NCBI GenBank assembly: GCA_964583095.1
Contig: CAZOVB010000040.1
Location: 1 to 40,820, forward strand
Reading direction: 5' to 3'
Origin: CAZOVB01 sp964583095
GTDB lineage: Bacteria > Planctomycetota > Phycisphaerae > SM23-33
DNA length: 40,820 nt
Below, in pieces: positions 23,666 to 31,400 of this stretch (within the stretch, counting starts at the first letter, position 1; each line of letters starts with the position of its first letter). Both the position numbers and the translations under genes were made by a program. The notes below the pieces were generated by a model, which saw only the letters and a list, made by a program, of their open reading frames with translations, did not search any database and had not been told where the DNA came from.

Positions 23666-24874
23666 TCAAGCGCCGGCTGAGGTCGGCTGGGGGGTTGAGG
23701 TGCTCTGCACGTCGGGAAGGGACTGGTGGATGTTCTGTTCGGATCGCCGGTAGGCCTGCCAGATCCAGAGCAGATGCACGCCCCCGAGGACCAGAACGGC
23801 CAGGAAAATCAGCGGCACGTATCGTCCCGCCTGAACGGGCAGGGCAGAGACAAGCAACACCAGCCCAACGGCCAGAGCGACCGATTCGGCAACCGACCGC
23901 GCCATTCGGCGACGGGACAAAACTCGAAGCCGGTCACGAATCGCCTCAGCCAGGGCCGATGATACCTCCGGTGTCCGAGGCCCGGGATGGGCCCTCCCCT
24001 CGGCCAGGTCCACCTGCAGGGCCCTCGGGGCGTTCCACTGCAGAAGGTTGCACAGCAGAGCGCCGCTCTGGTGGGAACAGCGCAGGCGATGAAGACCTGG
24101 CCCGGCGTGGACCTCGATCTGCACTCCACGGCGGCCGCTTCGCCAACCGAACCATTCGACACCGCCCAGGGGTGTCCGGCGCGTCGTGCCCCACCGGCGG
24201 GTGTGCAGTGTCCGAGCGGTGACCCAGTGGCCAGGCCGTGCGCTGCGGCCCAGGAGCCAGAGGCCTACCAGCGCTGCCGGAGGCAGCGCGCGGGCGGCAA
24301 GGTCTTGGCCCCAGCCATGGGCGTAGATCCAGTAGAGCGTGAGACCCGCCCATGCGGCCACGGCCCCGGAGGATGTGCAGACTCTCCCCAGGCCCACCGG
24401 CCTGGAGCCTGCCGACGACAGAGCCCGGAGACCGGATTGACGCAGCACGCGGCGCCGGCGGATCCTGAGTTCTTCACCCGGCAGGGACAGACGGTTGGCG
24501 AGCAGACCGCAGGATCCGCCCATCCATTGGATTTCAACCAGGTGCTCCCACAGGTGGATTCCGGAGATCCTGCTCAAATCGATCTGCCCAGCCCTGCCTC
24601 CCAGGCGGAGGGTCAGGTGCCTGCCTTTCAGTTCGCCACGCCGATACCGCAGGGCGAAAGCGGGAACCATCAATCCCCCCACGAAAAAGCCCGCGATCCC
24701 AACCAGGATCGAAGCGACAGGTTCGAGCTGCCACTGCCTGCAGAGGGCGAGAAAGAATCCGCTGACGGCTGCGATCGCAACCGACACGCCCGTAACCAGG
24801 GCCGGGTGCCACGAAGTCCCCGCCAAGGCGGAGGGGCGATGAATGCTGGGGGTAGCAAAGTGCGCTTGGCTCAT
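23666..24874 (-). CDS. Membrane protein of unknown function, upstream copy of a tandem paralogue pair
   Basis: A 402-aa protein with the same plan as its downstream neighbour: two N-terminal membrane helices, a beta segment (LTLRLGGRAGQIDLSRISGI, then LVEIQWMGG) of PH-like character, two central helices, a second beta segment (LGGVEWFGW, GVQIEVHAGPG, ALLCNLLQWNAPRALQVDL) and two C-terminal helices. The function is unknown. The repeated VEW...ALLCN core suggests a conserved fold acting at the cytoplasmic membrane face. ATG 24874 was chosen because the hydrophobic N-terminus begins shortly after it; the longer extension to 24964 enters the divergent intergenic region. The ribosome site is weak. 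Divergent from ricT. Confidence 0.78.
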   Translation of the reverse strand: MSQAHFATPSIHRPSALAGTSWHPALVTGVSVAIAAVSGFFLALCRQWQLEPVASILVGIAGFFVGGLMVPAFALRYRRGELKGRHLTLRLGGRAGQIDLSRISGIHLWEHLVEIQWMGGSCGLLANRLSLPGEELRIRRRRVLRQSGLRALSSAGSRPVGLGRVCTSSGAVAAWAGLTLYWIYAHGWGQDLAARALPPAALVGLWLLGRSARPGHWVTARTLHTRRWGTTRRTPLGGVEWFGWRSGRRGVQIEVHAGPGLHRLRCSHQSGALLCNLLQWNAPRALQVDLAEGRAHPGPRTPEVSSALAEAIRDRLRVLSRRRMARSVAESVALAVGLVLLVSALPVQAGRYVPLIFLAVLVLGGVHLLWIWQAYRRSEQNIHQSLPDVQSTSTPQPTSAGA

Positions 24875-25006
24875 CGAGTCTCGTGAATTTCCCTTTCTTA
24901 TGGATATCGGCGGGAAAGAACGGAATTCTGGAGCGCAAAGCGGGGTTTTGTCCGAGGCAGGCATTTCCCAGGCAGGGATTTCTCTTCAGCCCCGGGGGAT
25001 GTTTCG

Positions 25007-25012
25007 TATAAT
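25007..25012 (+). promoter_or_regulatory. Candidate -10 box of ricT
   Basis: A perfect TATAAT at 25007-25012 lies about 157 bases before the ricT start. The -35 is poor (TTCAGC near 24985). It would give a long GC-rich leader covering roughly 25019-25168. Confidence 0.45.
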
Positions 25013-25018
25013 CCATAC

Positions 25019-25168
25019 TGGCACGTCGCTGCCGCATCTGGCGGGTGAGGCGTGCCGGCTTGCCTCCAGCGAGCCCGCCGACAAGGCGTATTGGCCCCCG
25101 GTGACGGGCCGGGGCGTGAAATCAGCTACACCCGCGGGCCGCCGCGGAAACATATACCGGAGTCTTCT
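25019..25168 (+). promoter_or_regulatory. Possible structured 5' leader of ricT
   Basis: Stem 1 pairs 25020-25027 with 25049-25056 (GGCACG/CGTGCC core, plus one wobble and one further pair). Stem 2 pairs GGCGGG at 25040-25045, inside the stem 1 loop, with CCCGCC at 25074-25079 outside it. This is the layout of an H-type pseudoknot or of two competing hairpins. A further GCCCC/GGGGC hairpin spans 25094-25115. No known riboswitch class is recognised. In GC-rich DNA such pairings can occur by chance. Confidence 0.3.
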
Positions 25169-26590
25169 ATGCAGGCCCCCCGACCTCGGCCCGACAACGA
25201 GCCGCAGGAGCCGGATGGTCCCTCCCAACTGTCCCAGCAGGAGGATCCGCAACAGGATCAGGACCCCCAGCAGGACCAGGCTTCCCAGCAGAGCCAGAGC
25301 CAGGATGGACCGCCTCGACTGATCGCCCGCTACGGCAGAACGTTCCGTATCGGACAATTCCGCCACAACCTCAAAACGACCCCCAACCCGGGCAACAAGG
25401 TCGTTGTGCGAACCGAGAGGGGGGTGGAACTGGCTGAAGTCATTGCTCCCATCGGGGGGGATAGCCCCTTTGCCATCACTTGCGAGCGACTCGATGAGTA
25501 CCTCAAGGAAAACGGGCAGGACTACCCCTTCCAGCGAAACGGACGGGTGCTCCGACCGGCCAACAACCAGGACATCATCGACCAGCGTCACCTGGACTCC
25601 TCGGCCGGAGAAGAATACACCTTCTGTCGCAAGCTCATACGCGAGCTGAACCTGGAGATGAAACTGGTCGCCGTCGAGCACCTTCTGGGCGGCGAGAGGA
25701 TCATCTTCTACTTCACGGCTGAGCATCGTGTCGACTTCCGGGAGCTGGTCCGTCGCCTGGCCGGCCAGTACCGCACGCGCATCGAGATGCGCCAGGTCGG
25801 TGCCCGCGACGAGGCCCGCCTGGTAGCGGACCTGGAACGCTGCGGCCAGCGGTGCTGTTGCCAGCAGTTCCTCAAAGAACTCAAGCCCGTCTCCATGCGC
25901 ATGGCGAAGGTGCAGAAGGCCACGCTGGACCCGACCAAAATCTCCGGCCGCTGCGGAAGGCTGATGTGCTGCCTTCGCTATGAGGATCAGACCTACGAGA
26001 AGCTGCGCCGCACACTGCCCAAGAAGAACGTCTGGGTCCGAACCGAGACGATTACCGGCAAGGTGATCGGCACGCAGATCATCACGCAACTGGTTCGCCT
26101 GGCCCTTCCGGACGGTTCAATCGCGGCGGTGGCCAACGAGGAAATCGTGGAGCGGAATCTGACCCCGCCGGCCAGCAAGGAAGAAGCCGCCCAACTGGCT
26201 GCGGAGAATGCCGCCAACCTTCGCACGGCCAAGGAACAGCTTGACCAGGCCTTGGAGAACGTTTCGGTCAGTCCCGAAGCCAAGGCCGAGACCGCCCAGG
26301 ACGACAGCGACCCAGGCAAGGAGTCCGGCAAGAAGCGATCGCGCAAGCGAAGACGTCGCAAGCGCAAGAGCGGCGGCTCGGAAAAGGATTCCAAAGCCGG
26401 AAGCTCCCGGAAGCAGTCCAAGGGCGACGGGAAGTCCCAATCGTCGGCCAGTCAGAAATCGTCCAAGGGGTCCGGCTCGTCCGGCTCCCAGGGATCCTCC
26501 CAGAAGAAACGCCGTCGCCCCCGGCGCCGCAGGAAGAAACCCACCGGCCAGGGCAACTCGGGCTCGTCCAAGCCCTCTTCAGGAAGCTGA
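25169..26590 (+). CDS. ricT: RicT/YaaT-like PSP1 domain protein with low-complexity tails
   Basis: A 473-aa protein whose central ~270 residues are a PSP1 domain. The Cys cluster typical of RicT/YaaT is present: Cys225, Cys229-231 and Cys262, Cys267-268 (GRCGRLMCCLRYE). In Bacillus the RicA-RicF-RicT complex binds iron-sulfur clusters and promotes RNase Y-dependent RNA processing; no RicA or RicF partner is seen here. Residues ~1-45 are Gln/Asp/Pro-rich. Residues ~383-473 are a Lys/Arg/Ser/Gly-rich tail with runs such as KKRSRKRRRRKRKSGG, which suggests RNA or ribosome contact (inference). GGAG six bases upstream supports ATG 25169. The upstream in-frame codons fall in the leader and are discounted. 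It converges with the zinc-ribbon gene, 13 bp apart. Confidence 0.9.
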   Translation: MQAPRPRPDNEPQEPDGPSQLSQQEDPQQDQDPQQDQASQQSQSQDGPPRLIARYGRTFRIGQFRHNLKTTPNPGNKVVVRTERGVELAEVIAPIGGDSPFAITCERLDEYLKENGQDYPFQRNGRVLRPANNQDIIDQRHLDSSAGEEYTFCRKLIRELNLEMKLVAVEHLLGGERIIFYFTAEHRVDFRELVRRLAGQYRTRIEMRQVGARDEARLVADLERCGQRCCCQQFLKELKPVSMRMAKVQKATLDPTKISGRCGRLMCCLRYEDQTYEKLRRTLPKKNVWVRTETITGKVIGTQIITQLVRLALPDGSIAAVANEEIVERNLTPPASKEEAAQLAAENAANLRTAKEQLDQALENVSVSPEAKAETAQDDSDPGKESGKKRSRKRRRRKRKSGGSEKDSKAGSSRKQSKGDGKSQSSASQKSSKGSGSSGSQGSSQKKRRRPRRRRKKPTGQGNSGSSKPSSGS

Positions 26591-26603
26591 CTGCCTCGTA
26601 AGA

Positions 26604-27740
26604 TCAGTACCAGCGAACGTGGAAGCCCCCCCGCCGCAAAGCGCGCTTGAGGGTCTCCACGCCTTCGCGGTCGGCTGAAAACTTCTTGACCTCCCAGTCC
26701 GGCGTGCGGATACGAAGGTGCGGCTTGGCGCCCTTGCGCGTCCATTGCAGGTGCAGCGGGTAGTCGGCCGGGGATTCGTGATGGCGGTACTGGCAGTGGC
26801 AGATGAATCGCTGGTTGCTCACCAGCAGGCCGTACATCCCGTCTTCCGTGTGCGTTCGGTCGCGGTCCGGAACATAGGCGATGAACTTCTCGTTGGGATT
26901 CTTTTCGAACCAGCCCACGATGCGGTTCCGGGTGGCCGGGGGAAGATCGGACCACGGATTGTTCCAGCGGGACCGGATCCGCATCTGGATTTCCGCGTGC
27001 TCGGCGGTTCCTTCGGCCCCGGTGTTGACCAGGAACTTCTCAGCCACACGGAGGTTCAGGATCCGCAGGCGGCATTTGCCCTTGCCGGTGGTGCGGTTGA
27101 TATTGGCCTGTCCGGAGATGGTCCCCACGCCGGGACAGTCCGGACAGAGCCAGTAGAGCATCGGTTCGTTGGCGGGCTCGGGGACGTTGGGAACCTTGGC
27201 CATCTTGGCCAGGAGTTCGTCGTTCGTCTTGCCCCGGGCCTCTTCGGCACTGATCGCCAGTTCGCCGGCGCTGTGTTCGGCCTCGACACTCATCGAGTCC
27301 TTCAACTGGGGAGAGAAGATCACCACATGGGCCGACAGATCCGTCCGGGTCTCGCAGCGGACGCACAGGCGGGGCATGGATCCTCGAAACGGGGTATCCA
27401 GCAGCCTTGAGGCGGGGAATTCCAGCAAGGCCCCCTCGGCCCCCACGCGGACCAGGCGCATCGCGGGAGGCTGATCGCTTTCGGTATCCACAAGAAACAT
27501 CATGGATTCCTCGCGCGGATCCGGCGGAGGCGAGGTCCCTGCCGAAGCCGGCTGGGCCGATTCTTCATTGTCCGGATCTTTATAGAGCCAGCCGGCGATG
27601 GCGTCGGAGTTGACCGCCATCTTGGCCGGGAGCTTGAAACGGCTCTTGCAACGCCCGCAGCGAACGGCACAATTGGCCGCCTCGGGAGGCGCATCCAGAA
27701 GGGTTCCACACACCGGACATGCGATCAGACATCCGTTCAT
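26604..27740 (-). CDS. Zinc-ribbon protein of unknown function
   Basis: A 378-aa soluble protein. The N-terminus carries a CxxC pair (ACPVCG) and a second one (RCGRCKSRFKLP), spaced like the MJ0042-type zinc finger found in many planctomycete proteins. A Pro/Ser-rich linker follows. Two more CxxC pairs, LCVRCE near residue 125 and LCPDCP near 200, could form a second zinc site. The last ~75 residues (YGLLVSNQRFICHCQYRHHE, ending HVRWY) are beta-rich and recall a bacterial PH-like domain, but this is only a resemblance. No signal peptide or membrane helix is seen. AGGAGA seven bases before ATG 27740 is a clear ribosome site. No function is proposed. Confidence 0.8.
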   Translation of the reverse strand: MNGCLIACPVCGTLLDAPPEAANCAVRCGRCKSRFKLPAKMAVNSDAIAGWLYKDPDNEESAQPASAGTSPPPDPREESMMFLVDTESDQPPAMRLVRVGAEGALLEFPASRLLDTPFRGSMPRLCVRCETRTDLSAHVVIFSPQLKDSMSVEAEHSAGELAISAEEARGKTNDELLAKMAKVPNVPEPANEPMLYWLCPDCPGVGTISGQANINRTTGKGKCRLRILNLRVAEKFLVNTGAEGTAEHAEIQMRIRSRWNNPWSDLPPATRNRIVGWFEKNPNEKFIAYVPDRDRTHTEDGMYGLLVSNQRFICHCQYRHHESPADYPLHLQWTRKGAKPHLRIRTPDWEVKKFSADREGVETLKRALRRGGFHVRWY

Positions 27741-27966
27741 GATCTTCTCCTGAGACTGTCGATTTGCGTCGGATTTGCTCCCGTCCCCGCCAGGCAGCTT
27801 CCAGGATCGGATTTGGCCGCTTTGGAAATGCGTCTTCCATGGGTCATTCTAGCCCATGGGCTTCCAACCGGACAAGCCGCCGGCGCGGCGAACACAAGGG
27901 GCCCAGTCCTTGACAACCGTATACCCCTTGAAATTGAACAGCGAGCGAAAGCCGACAAGCTTCCGC

Positions 27967-27994
27967 TTGAACCATCGGTTATTTAACGTATGAT
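27967..27994 (+). promoter_or_regulatory. Promoter of the 224-aa unknown gene
   Basis: TTGAAC at 27967-27972 and TATGAT at 27989-27994 are 16 bases apart in an AT-rich patch. Transcription would start near 28001, about 26 bases before the start codon, with AAAAGGA as the ribosome site. Confidence 0.6.
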
Positions 27995-28026
27995 CTTTGC
28001 TTTGGTTTCTCTCTAAAAGGACCCCC

Positions 28027-28701
28027 ATGGCCTCTTTCCGCCTGAATATCGCCCGCATCCGTAATTGCCCCGAACCCGAACAGGTCCGACAGGCCATGGA
28101 GGAGTTCGGCCTGCCCGAAACCGAGGAGTTCGGCGTGATCAGTTCCTCTTCGACCGGTCCGGCGGCTTTCGGCTCCATTGTCCGAAAAACCCAGCAGACC
28201 GTTCAGAAAGTCGAGCCCGACACTAAGCAGGTAATATCGGCCCCGGTCGAGAAGGTCCAGTTGATGCCGTTCGCGATTCGACCCTCCAGCGAAACGCTCG
28301 AAGTCTACGCGGGGGGGGTCAAGGCCATCGAGGAGGTAGCGACCTTCCTGGCAAGCTGTCTGGCCTTGCCTGTGATCATCGATCCGATCGAGGTCGACGT
28401 CCCTGCCGCCATCGACAAACTCCTGGCCAATGCCGATCGCGTCCAGCTTCGCAGCGTCCGCATCAGCGAATACGCCCACAATTCCTTCATGTCGGGGCCC
28501 TACGCTCCCAAATTCCTGGACCATCAACACGGCATGGAGTTCCTGGAGAAATACACCGATTTCGTCCAGTCAGCCAACCTGAGGTTCAAAGCCCCGACCG
28601 GGAATGCAACAGTCACCCTTACCCCCCGGGCCTGCTTCCGGTTCTCCTGCAACGAAGACGACCAGCCTCCGGTGCAATCCATCCTCCGAAAACTGCCCTG
28701 A
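28027..28701 (+). CDS. Hypothetical protein, no family recognised
   Basis: A 224-aa soluble, mixed alpha/beta protein. No signal peptide, membrane segment, Cys ligand cluster or nucleotide-binding motif is visible. Readable blocks include FRLNIARIRNCPEPEQVRQA at the start, a central PFAIRPSSETLEVYAGGVKA, a hydrophobic helix VATFLASCLALPVIID and a beta-rich end (SANLRFKAPTGNATVTLTPR). The N-terminal third (residues ~37-70) is polar and probably flexible. AAAAGGA five bases before ATG 28027 and a good promoter show it is a real, separately transcribed gene. It converges with the prenyltransferase gene, 5 bp apart. Confidence 0.75.
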   Translation: MASFRLNIARIRNCPEPEQVRQAMEEFGLPETEEFGVISSSSTGPAAFGSIVRKTQQTVQKVEPDTKQVISAPVEKVQLMPFAIRPSSETLEVYAGGVKAIEEVATFLASCLALPVIIDPIEVDVPAAIDKLLANADRVQLRSVRISEYAHNSFMSGPYAPKFLDHQHGMEFLEKYTDFVQSANLRFKAPTGNATVTLTPRACFRFSCNEDDQPPVQSILRKLP

Positions 28702-28706
28702 CGCGG

Positions 28707-29621
28707 CTAGACCAGCCCCTTCCACACAAAGGCTGCACAGGCGGCGAGAATCAGAATCGTCTCGAAACGCGCGGTCTGCACGTCAATATCGCTTACCCGC
28801 CGCCCTGCCAGTATCGCGCGCAATGGACGAGCCAGCAGAACCAGCAGAAACGGGCTGAGCACCAGAGGCCAGGGAGCCACTTCCGTCAGCGACAGCACGG
28901 CGAGAATGACCACGGCTGAAACGGTCAGGCCGGCGTAGAGCCAGCCAACGCCCCGGGACCCGATGACATGGGCCAGCGTGTGGATCCCCGCCTGGCCATC
29001 CTCCACGTGGTCGCGGAAGTTGTTCCCGGCCAGGATCGCGCTGGTTACCATCCCGATCGGAAGGGAGATCAGCAGAACATTCCATTCCAATTGACCCGTC
29101 TGTACCTGGGCCGCTCCGAGCATCAACAGCGGGCCGAAAACCACGAAGACCAGCACCTCACCCAGCGCGTGGTACTTGAGCTCCAGCGGCGGGCCGGTGT
29201 AGGCCTGGGCGGCCATCAAGGCCGCTGCGGCATACCAGAGGATTTCCGCACCGGTCCGGCTCAGTACGTAGCCCACCGGCAGCGCAGCCAACAGCAGGCA
29301 GACCATCGCTTCGGCCAGGACCTCCCGAGGGGTCAGTTCGCGCTGGACGAGTTGACGCCCCGGGCGGCCGGCGTCTTCTTCCAGCCGGTCGACACCCTTG
29401 CGGAAATCGAAATAATCGTTGAGGAGATTGCCCCCCAGGTGCAGCAGTCCCGCCCCGGCCGCCGAAGCCAGCAGCAGGGGCCAATGCCATTTACCGATGG
29501 GCAGCGCAACGGATGCAGCCAGGAACACCGGCAATATGGAAATGGGAAGCGAAAAGGCCCGCAGGGCCTTGAGGAGTGTCTTGAGCTTTGCAAGGCGGTT
29601 TGAGCGGGATGCCTCAGGCAT
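28707..29621 (-). CDS. UbiA-family prenyltransferase, MenA-like
   Basis: A 304-aa polytopic membrane enzyme of the UbiA superfamily, which attaches a polyprenyl chain to an aromatic acceptor. The first Asp-rich motif, NDYFDFRKGVD (residues 68-78), and the second, NNFRDHVEDGQAG (200-212), bind the Mg-diphosphate of the prenyl donor. The NNFRD form plus YTGPPLELKYHALGE favour MenA (1,4-dihydroxy-2-naphthoate to demethylmenaquinone) over UbiA or chlorophyll-type members. This assignment is probable, not certain. GGAG six bases before ATG 29621 sets the start; the reading frame stays open far upstream through the neighbouring gene in another frame, but that is not coding. It lies 65 bp after the second DUF1571 gene on the same strand. 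Confidence 0.88.
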   Translation of the reverse strand: MPEASRSNRLAKLKTLLKALRAFSLPISILPVFLAASVALPIGKWHWPLLLASAAGAGLLHLGGNLLNDYFDFRKGVDRLEEDAGRPGRQLVQRELTPREVLAEAMVCLLLAALPVGYVLSRTGAEILWYAAAALMAAQAYTGPPLELKYHALGEVLVFVVFGPLLMLGAAQVQTGQLEWNVLLISLPIGMVTSAILAGNNFRDHVEDGQAGIHTLAHVIGSRGVGWLYAGLTVSAVVILAVLSLTEVAPWPLVLSPFLLVLLARPLRAILAGRRVSDIDVQTARFETILILAACAAFVWKGLV

Positions 29622-29686
29622 AGTCGTCTCCGAGCCGACAAGGAAGTATAGCAGCCGGGAGAGCACAAATCCGCCGACGTCTGGAG

Positions 29687-30526
29687 CTATTCCTCGTTGA
29701 CCGGGGCCATCTCCAGCGACTCGGGCGTGAAATCCTCGTCGCTCAGGGGCGGGTTGAACTTGACGTCCTGGTAGACGTAATTGGCCTGGAGGGTTCCATC
29801 GGTTTCGTACGCGCGAATGCAGAGCGGGACCAGCCGCTGGGGATCCACGTAGATTTCCGTCACGGGCGCCGGGTACTCGGGTTTGTCGGGGAGGATCCGC
29901 TTGAGCAGCAGCACGGTTCGGCCATCGAGTTGGGCATACCCCTCGAACCGAGCATCCAGTTCGCCGCCCTGCCGGGCTTGTCGGTAGATCTTGATCAGGT
30001 GGATAAGCCCACGCTTGAAGCCGAAACGCGTCACCGGGCGGAGGGTCTTTTTCATGACATCCTGGGCTTCGGGGTCCTTGCGGATTGTCAGCCCCCGGGC
30101 CAGGACGAAGCTGGGGCGCACGATCATCTTCCCGTCGTACTTGCCCTCGACATAGAGGAGCCGATCGGCGGCCGGGGCATTCTCCAGCCACTTCATGGCC
30201 ACTGAGAAAGGCTCCTCGCGAAATCGGACAGCCACCTCCTGCTCGGATCTGAGGGTGCCGTCGAGGCGTTCCTGCTTTCGGAAAACGCAGGTGTAGGCGT
30301 GATAGTTCTTCCGGTAGTGATCCAGGCACTTTTCCAGAAGGGCGATGTGGTCGGTCCGGGCGAGTTCTTCCAGGGAAGGTGGAGCGGCAGCTGCGGCCGG
30401 TGGAGTGATTTTGTTGGGCGCTTTGGTCGCCTGGGCCTGGCAACCGATGATTGCCAAGCAAGAGAGGACGGTCAAGCAAAGCAACAGGACCGTCTTTGCC
30501 AAGCCCCGAAAAGACTTACATGTCAT
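29687..30526 (-). CDS. DUF1571 lipoprotein, second of a tandem pair
   Basis: A 279-aa DUF1571-family protein, a group common in planctomycetes and without known function. The N-terminus is a lipoprotein signal peptide ending in I-I-G-C. The family core is clear: DHIALLEKCLDHYRKNYHAYTC, FRKQERLDGTL, the block DRLLYVEGKYDGKM, VTRFGFKRGLIHLI, and TEIYVDPQRLVPLCIRAYE near the end. An Ala/Pro linker separates the lipid anchor from the domain. It starts at ATG 30526, overlapping the end of the first DUF1571 gene by 11 bp, so the two are translationally coupled. It may act as an envelope carrier or chaperone in the manner of LolA-like folds, but that is conjecture. Confidence 0.88.
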   Translation of the reverse strand: MTCKSFRGLAKTVLLLCLTVLSCLAIIGCQAQATKAPNKITPPAAAAAPPSLEELARTDHIALLEKCLDHYRKNYHAYTCVFRKQERLDGTLRSEQEVAVRFREEPFSVAMKWLENAPAADRLLYVEGKYDGKMIVRPSFVLARGLTIRKDPEAQDVMKKTLRPVTRFGFKRGLIHLIKIYRQARQGGELDARFEGYAQLDGRTVLLLKRILPDKPEYPAPVTEIYVDPQRLVPLCIRAYETDGTLQANYVYQDVKFNPPLSDEDFTPESLEMAPVNEE

Positions 30527-31364
30527 TGGCTGCCTTGGTGAAGCTGTCATCTCCGAGGCCGACATTGAACTCCAGATCCCGGTAGATGTATTTGCTGATG
30601 AGATGGTTCTCGCGGTCGAAGCCCTTGATGCACACCGGCAAGAGGGTCTCGATGTCAACATGCGTTTCGGTCAGATAGGCCGGGTAGTCGCCCTTGGGGG
30701 GCAGGTATCGCAACAGCCTCACGCACTTGGCCCCGAAGATCTCGGTGAAACCACCGAACTCGATTCGCAGGTCGCCGGCTTTGTCGGCCTCTTCGTAGAC
30801 CTCGATGAGATTGTCCAGCCCCCGCTGGAAGCCGAAGCGAGTCACCGGGTTGAGCGTGTTTTTCATGACCTCTTCGCCGGAAGGGTCTCGGGAGACGACC
30901 ATGCCGCGAAGGAACGGGATGTTGGCCCGGACGAACATCTCGTTGTTGTTGCTTCCGTGGACGTAGAGAATCCGGTCGCCGCGGGGGGCGTTTTTCTCCC
31001 AGGCCATCGCAACCGAGAAGGGAGCCACACGATGACGGAAGCGAATCACCTGCTCATCGCGCAGAGAGCCATTGATCCGCTCCTGCTTGATGAATACCCC
31101 CTGGTAGTCTTCGTAGCGAGCGGCCTGGCGTCGGGACATCTCCAGCAGGGCTACATGGTCGGTCTTGGCCAGTCGGACCAGTTCATCGACCATTTCCGGG
31201 GAGTTCAGGGCGAGGTGACGACGGTCCAGCGTACGGACATAGTCGTTGGAGACGGCGTCGGCATCGCTTTGGGTGGCAAGGTATCCGGCCAGTCCGGCCA
31301 GGAGGAGACCCACCATCAACCGAATGCGAAGGTTCGAGGGGCGTGCAATCAGGCGGCGTATCAT
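30516..31364 (-). CDS. DUF1571 protein, first of a tandem pair
   Basis: A 282-aa DUF1571 protein with one N-terminal hydrophobic segment (IRLMVGLLLAGLAGYLATQ) that anchors or exports it; there is no lipobox Cys, unlike its neighbour. The core matches the second copy block by block: DHVALLEMSRRQAARYEDYQ, IKQERINGSL, DRILYVHGSNNNEM, VTRFGFQRGLDNLI and TETHVDIETLLPVCIKGFD. The pair therefore arose by duplication and then diverged, one becoming a lipoprotein. AGGA six bases before ATG 31364 sets the start. A 7-bp hairpin (31377-31400) lies just upstream of the ribosome site. It is probably the first gene of a three-gene unit with its paralogue and the MenA-like gene. Confidence 0.88.
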   Translation of the reverse strand: MIRRLIARPSNLRIRLMVGLLLAGLAGYLATQSDADAVSNDYVRTLDRRHLALNSPEMVDELVRLAKTDHVALLEMSRRQAARYEDYQGVFIKQERINGSLRDEQVIRFRHRVAPFSVAMAWEKNAPRGDRILYVHGSNNNEMFVRANIPFLRGMVVSRDPSGEEVMKNTLNPVTRFGFQRGLDNLIEVYEEADKAGDLRIEFGGFTEIFGAKCVRLLRYLPPKGDYPAYLTETHVDIETLLPVCIKGFDRENHLISKYIYRDLEFNVGLGDDSFTKAANDM

Positions 31365-31376
31365 CTGGTTTCCTGC

Positions 31377-31400
31377 GCGGGCCCTGACAGGCCGGCCCGC
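31377..31400 (-). promoter_or_regulatory. Hairpin in the 5' leader of the DUF1571 operon
   Basis: GCGGGCC at 31377-31383 pairs perfectly with GGCCCGC at 31394-31400 around a 10-base loop. In the message it sits a few bases before the AGGA ribosome site of the first DUF1571 gene and could affect translation start. It may also be incidental. Confidence 0.3.

Noticed and set aside
29622..30479. Upstream extension of the MenA-like frame
   Set aside because: The frame stays open through the DUF1571 gene but in a different reading frame from it. The ribosome site and first membrane helix place the true start at 29621.
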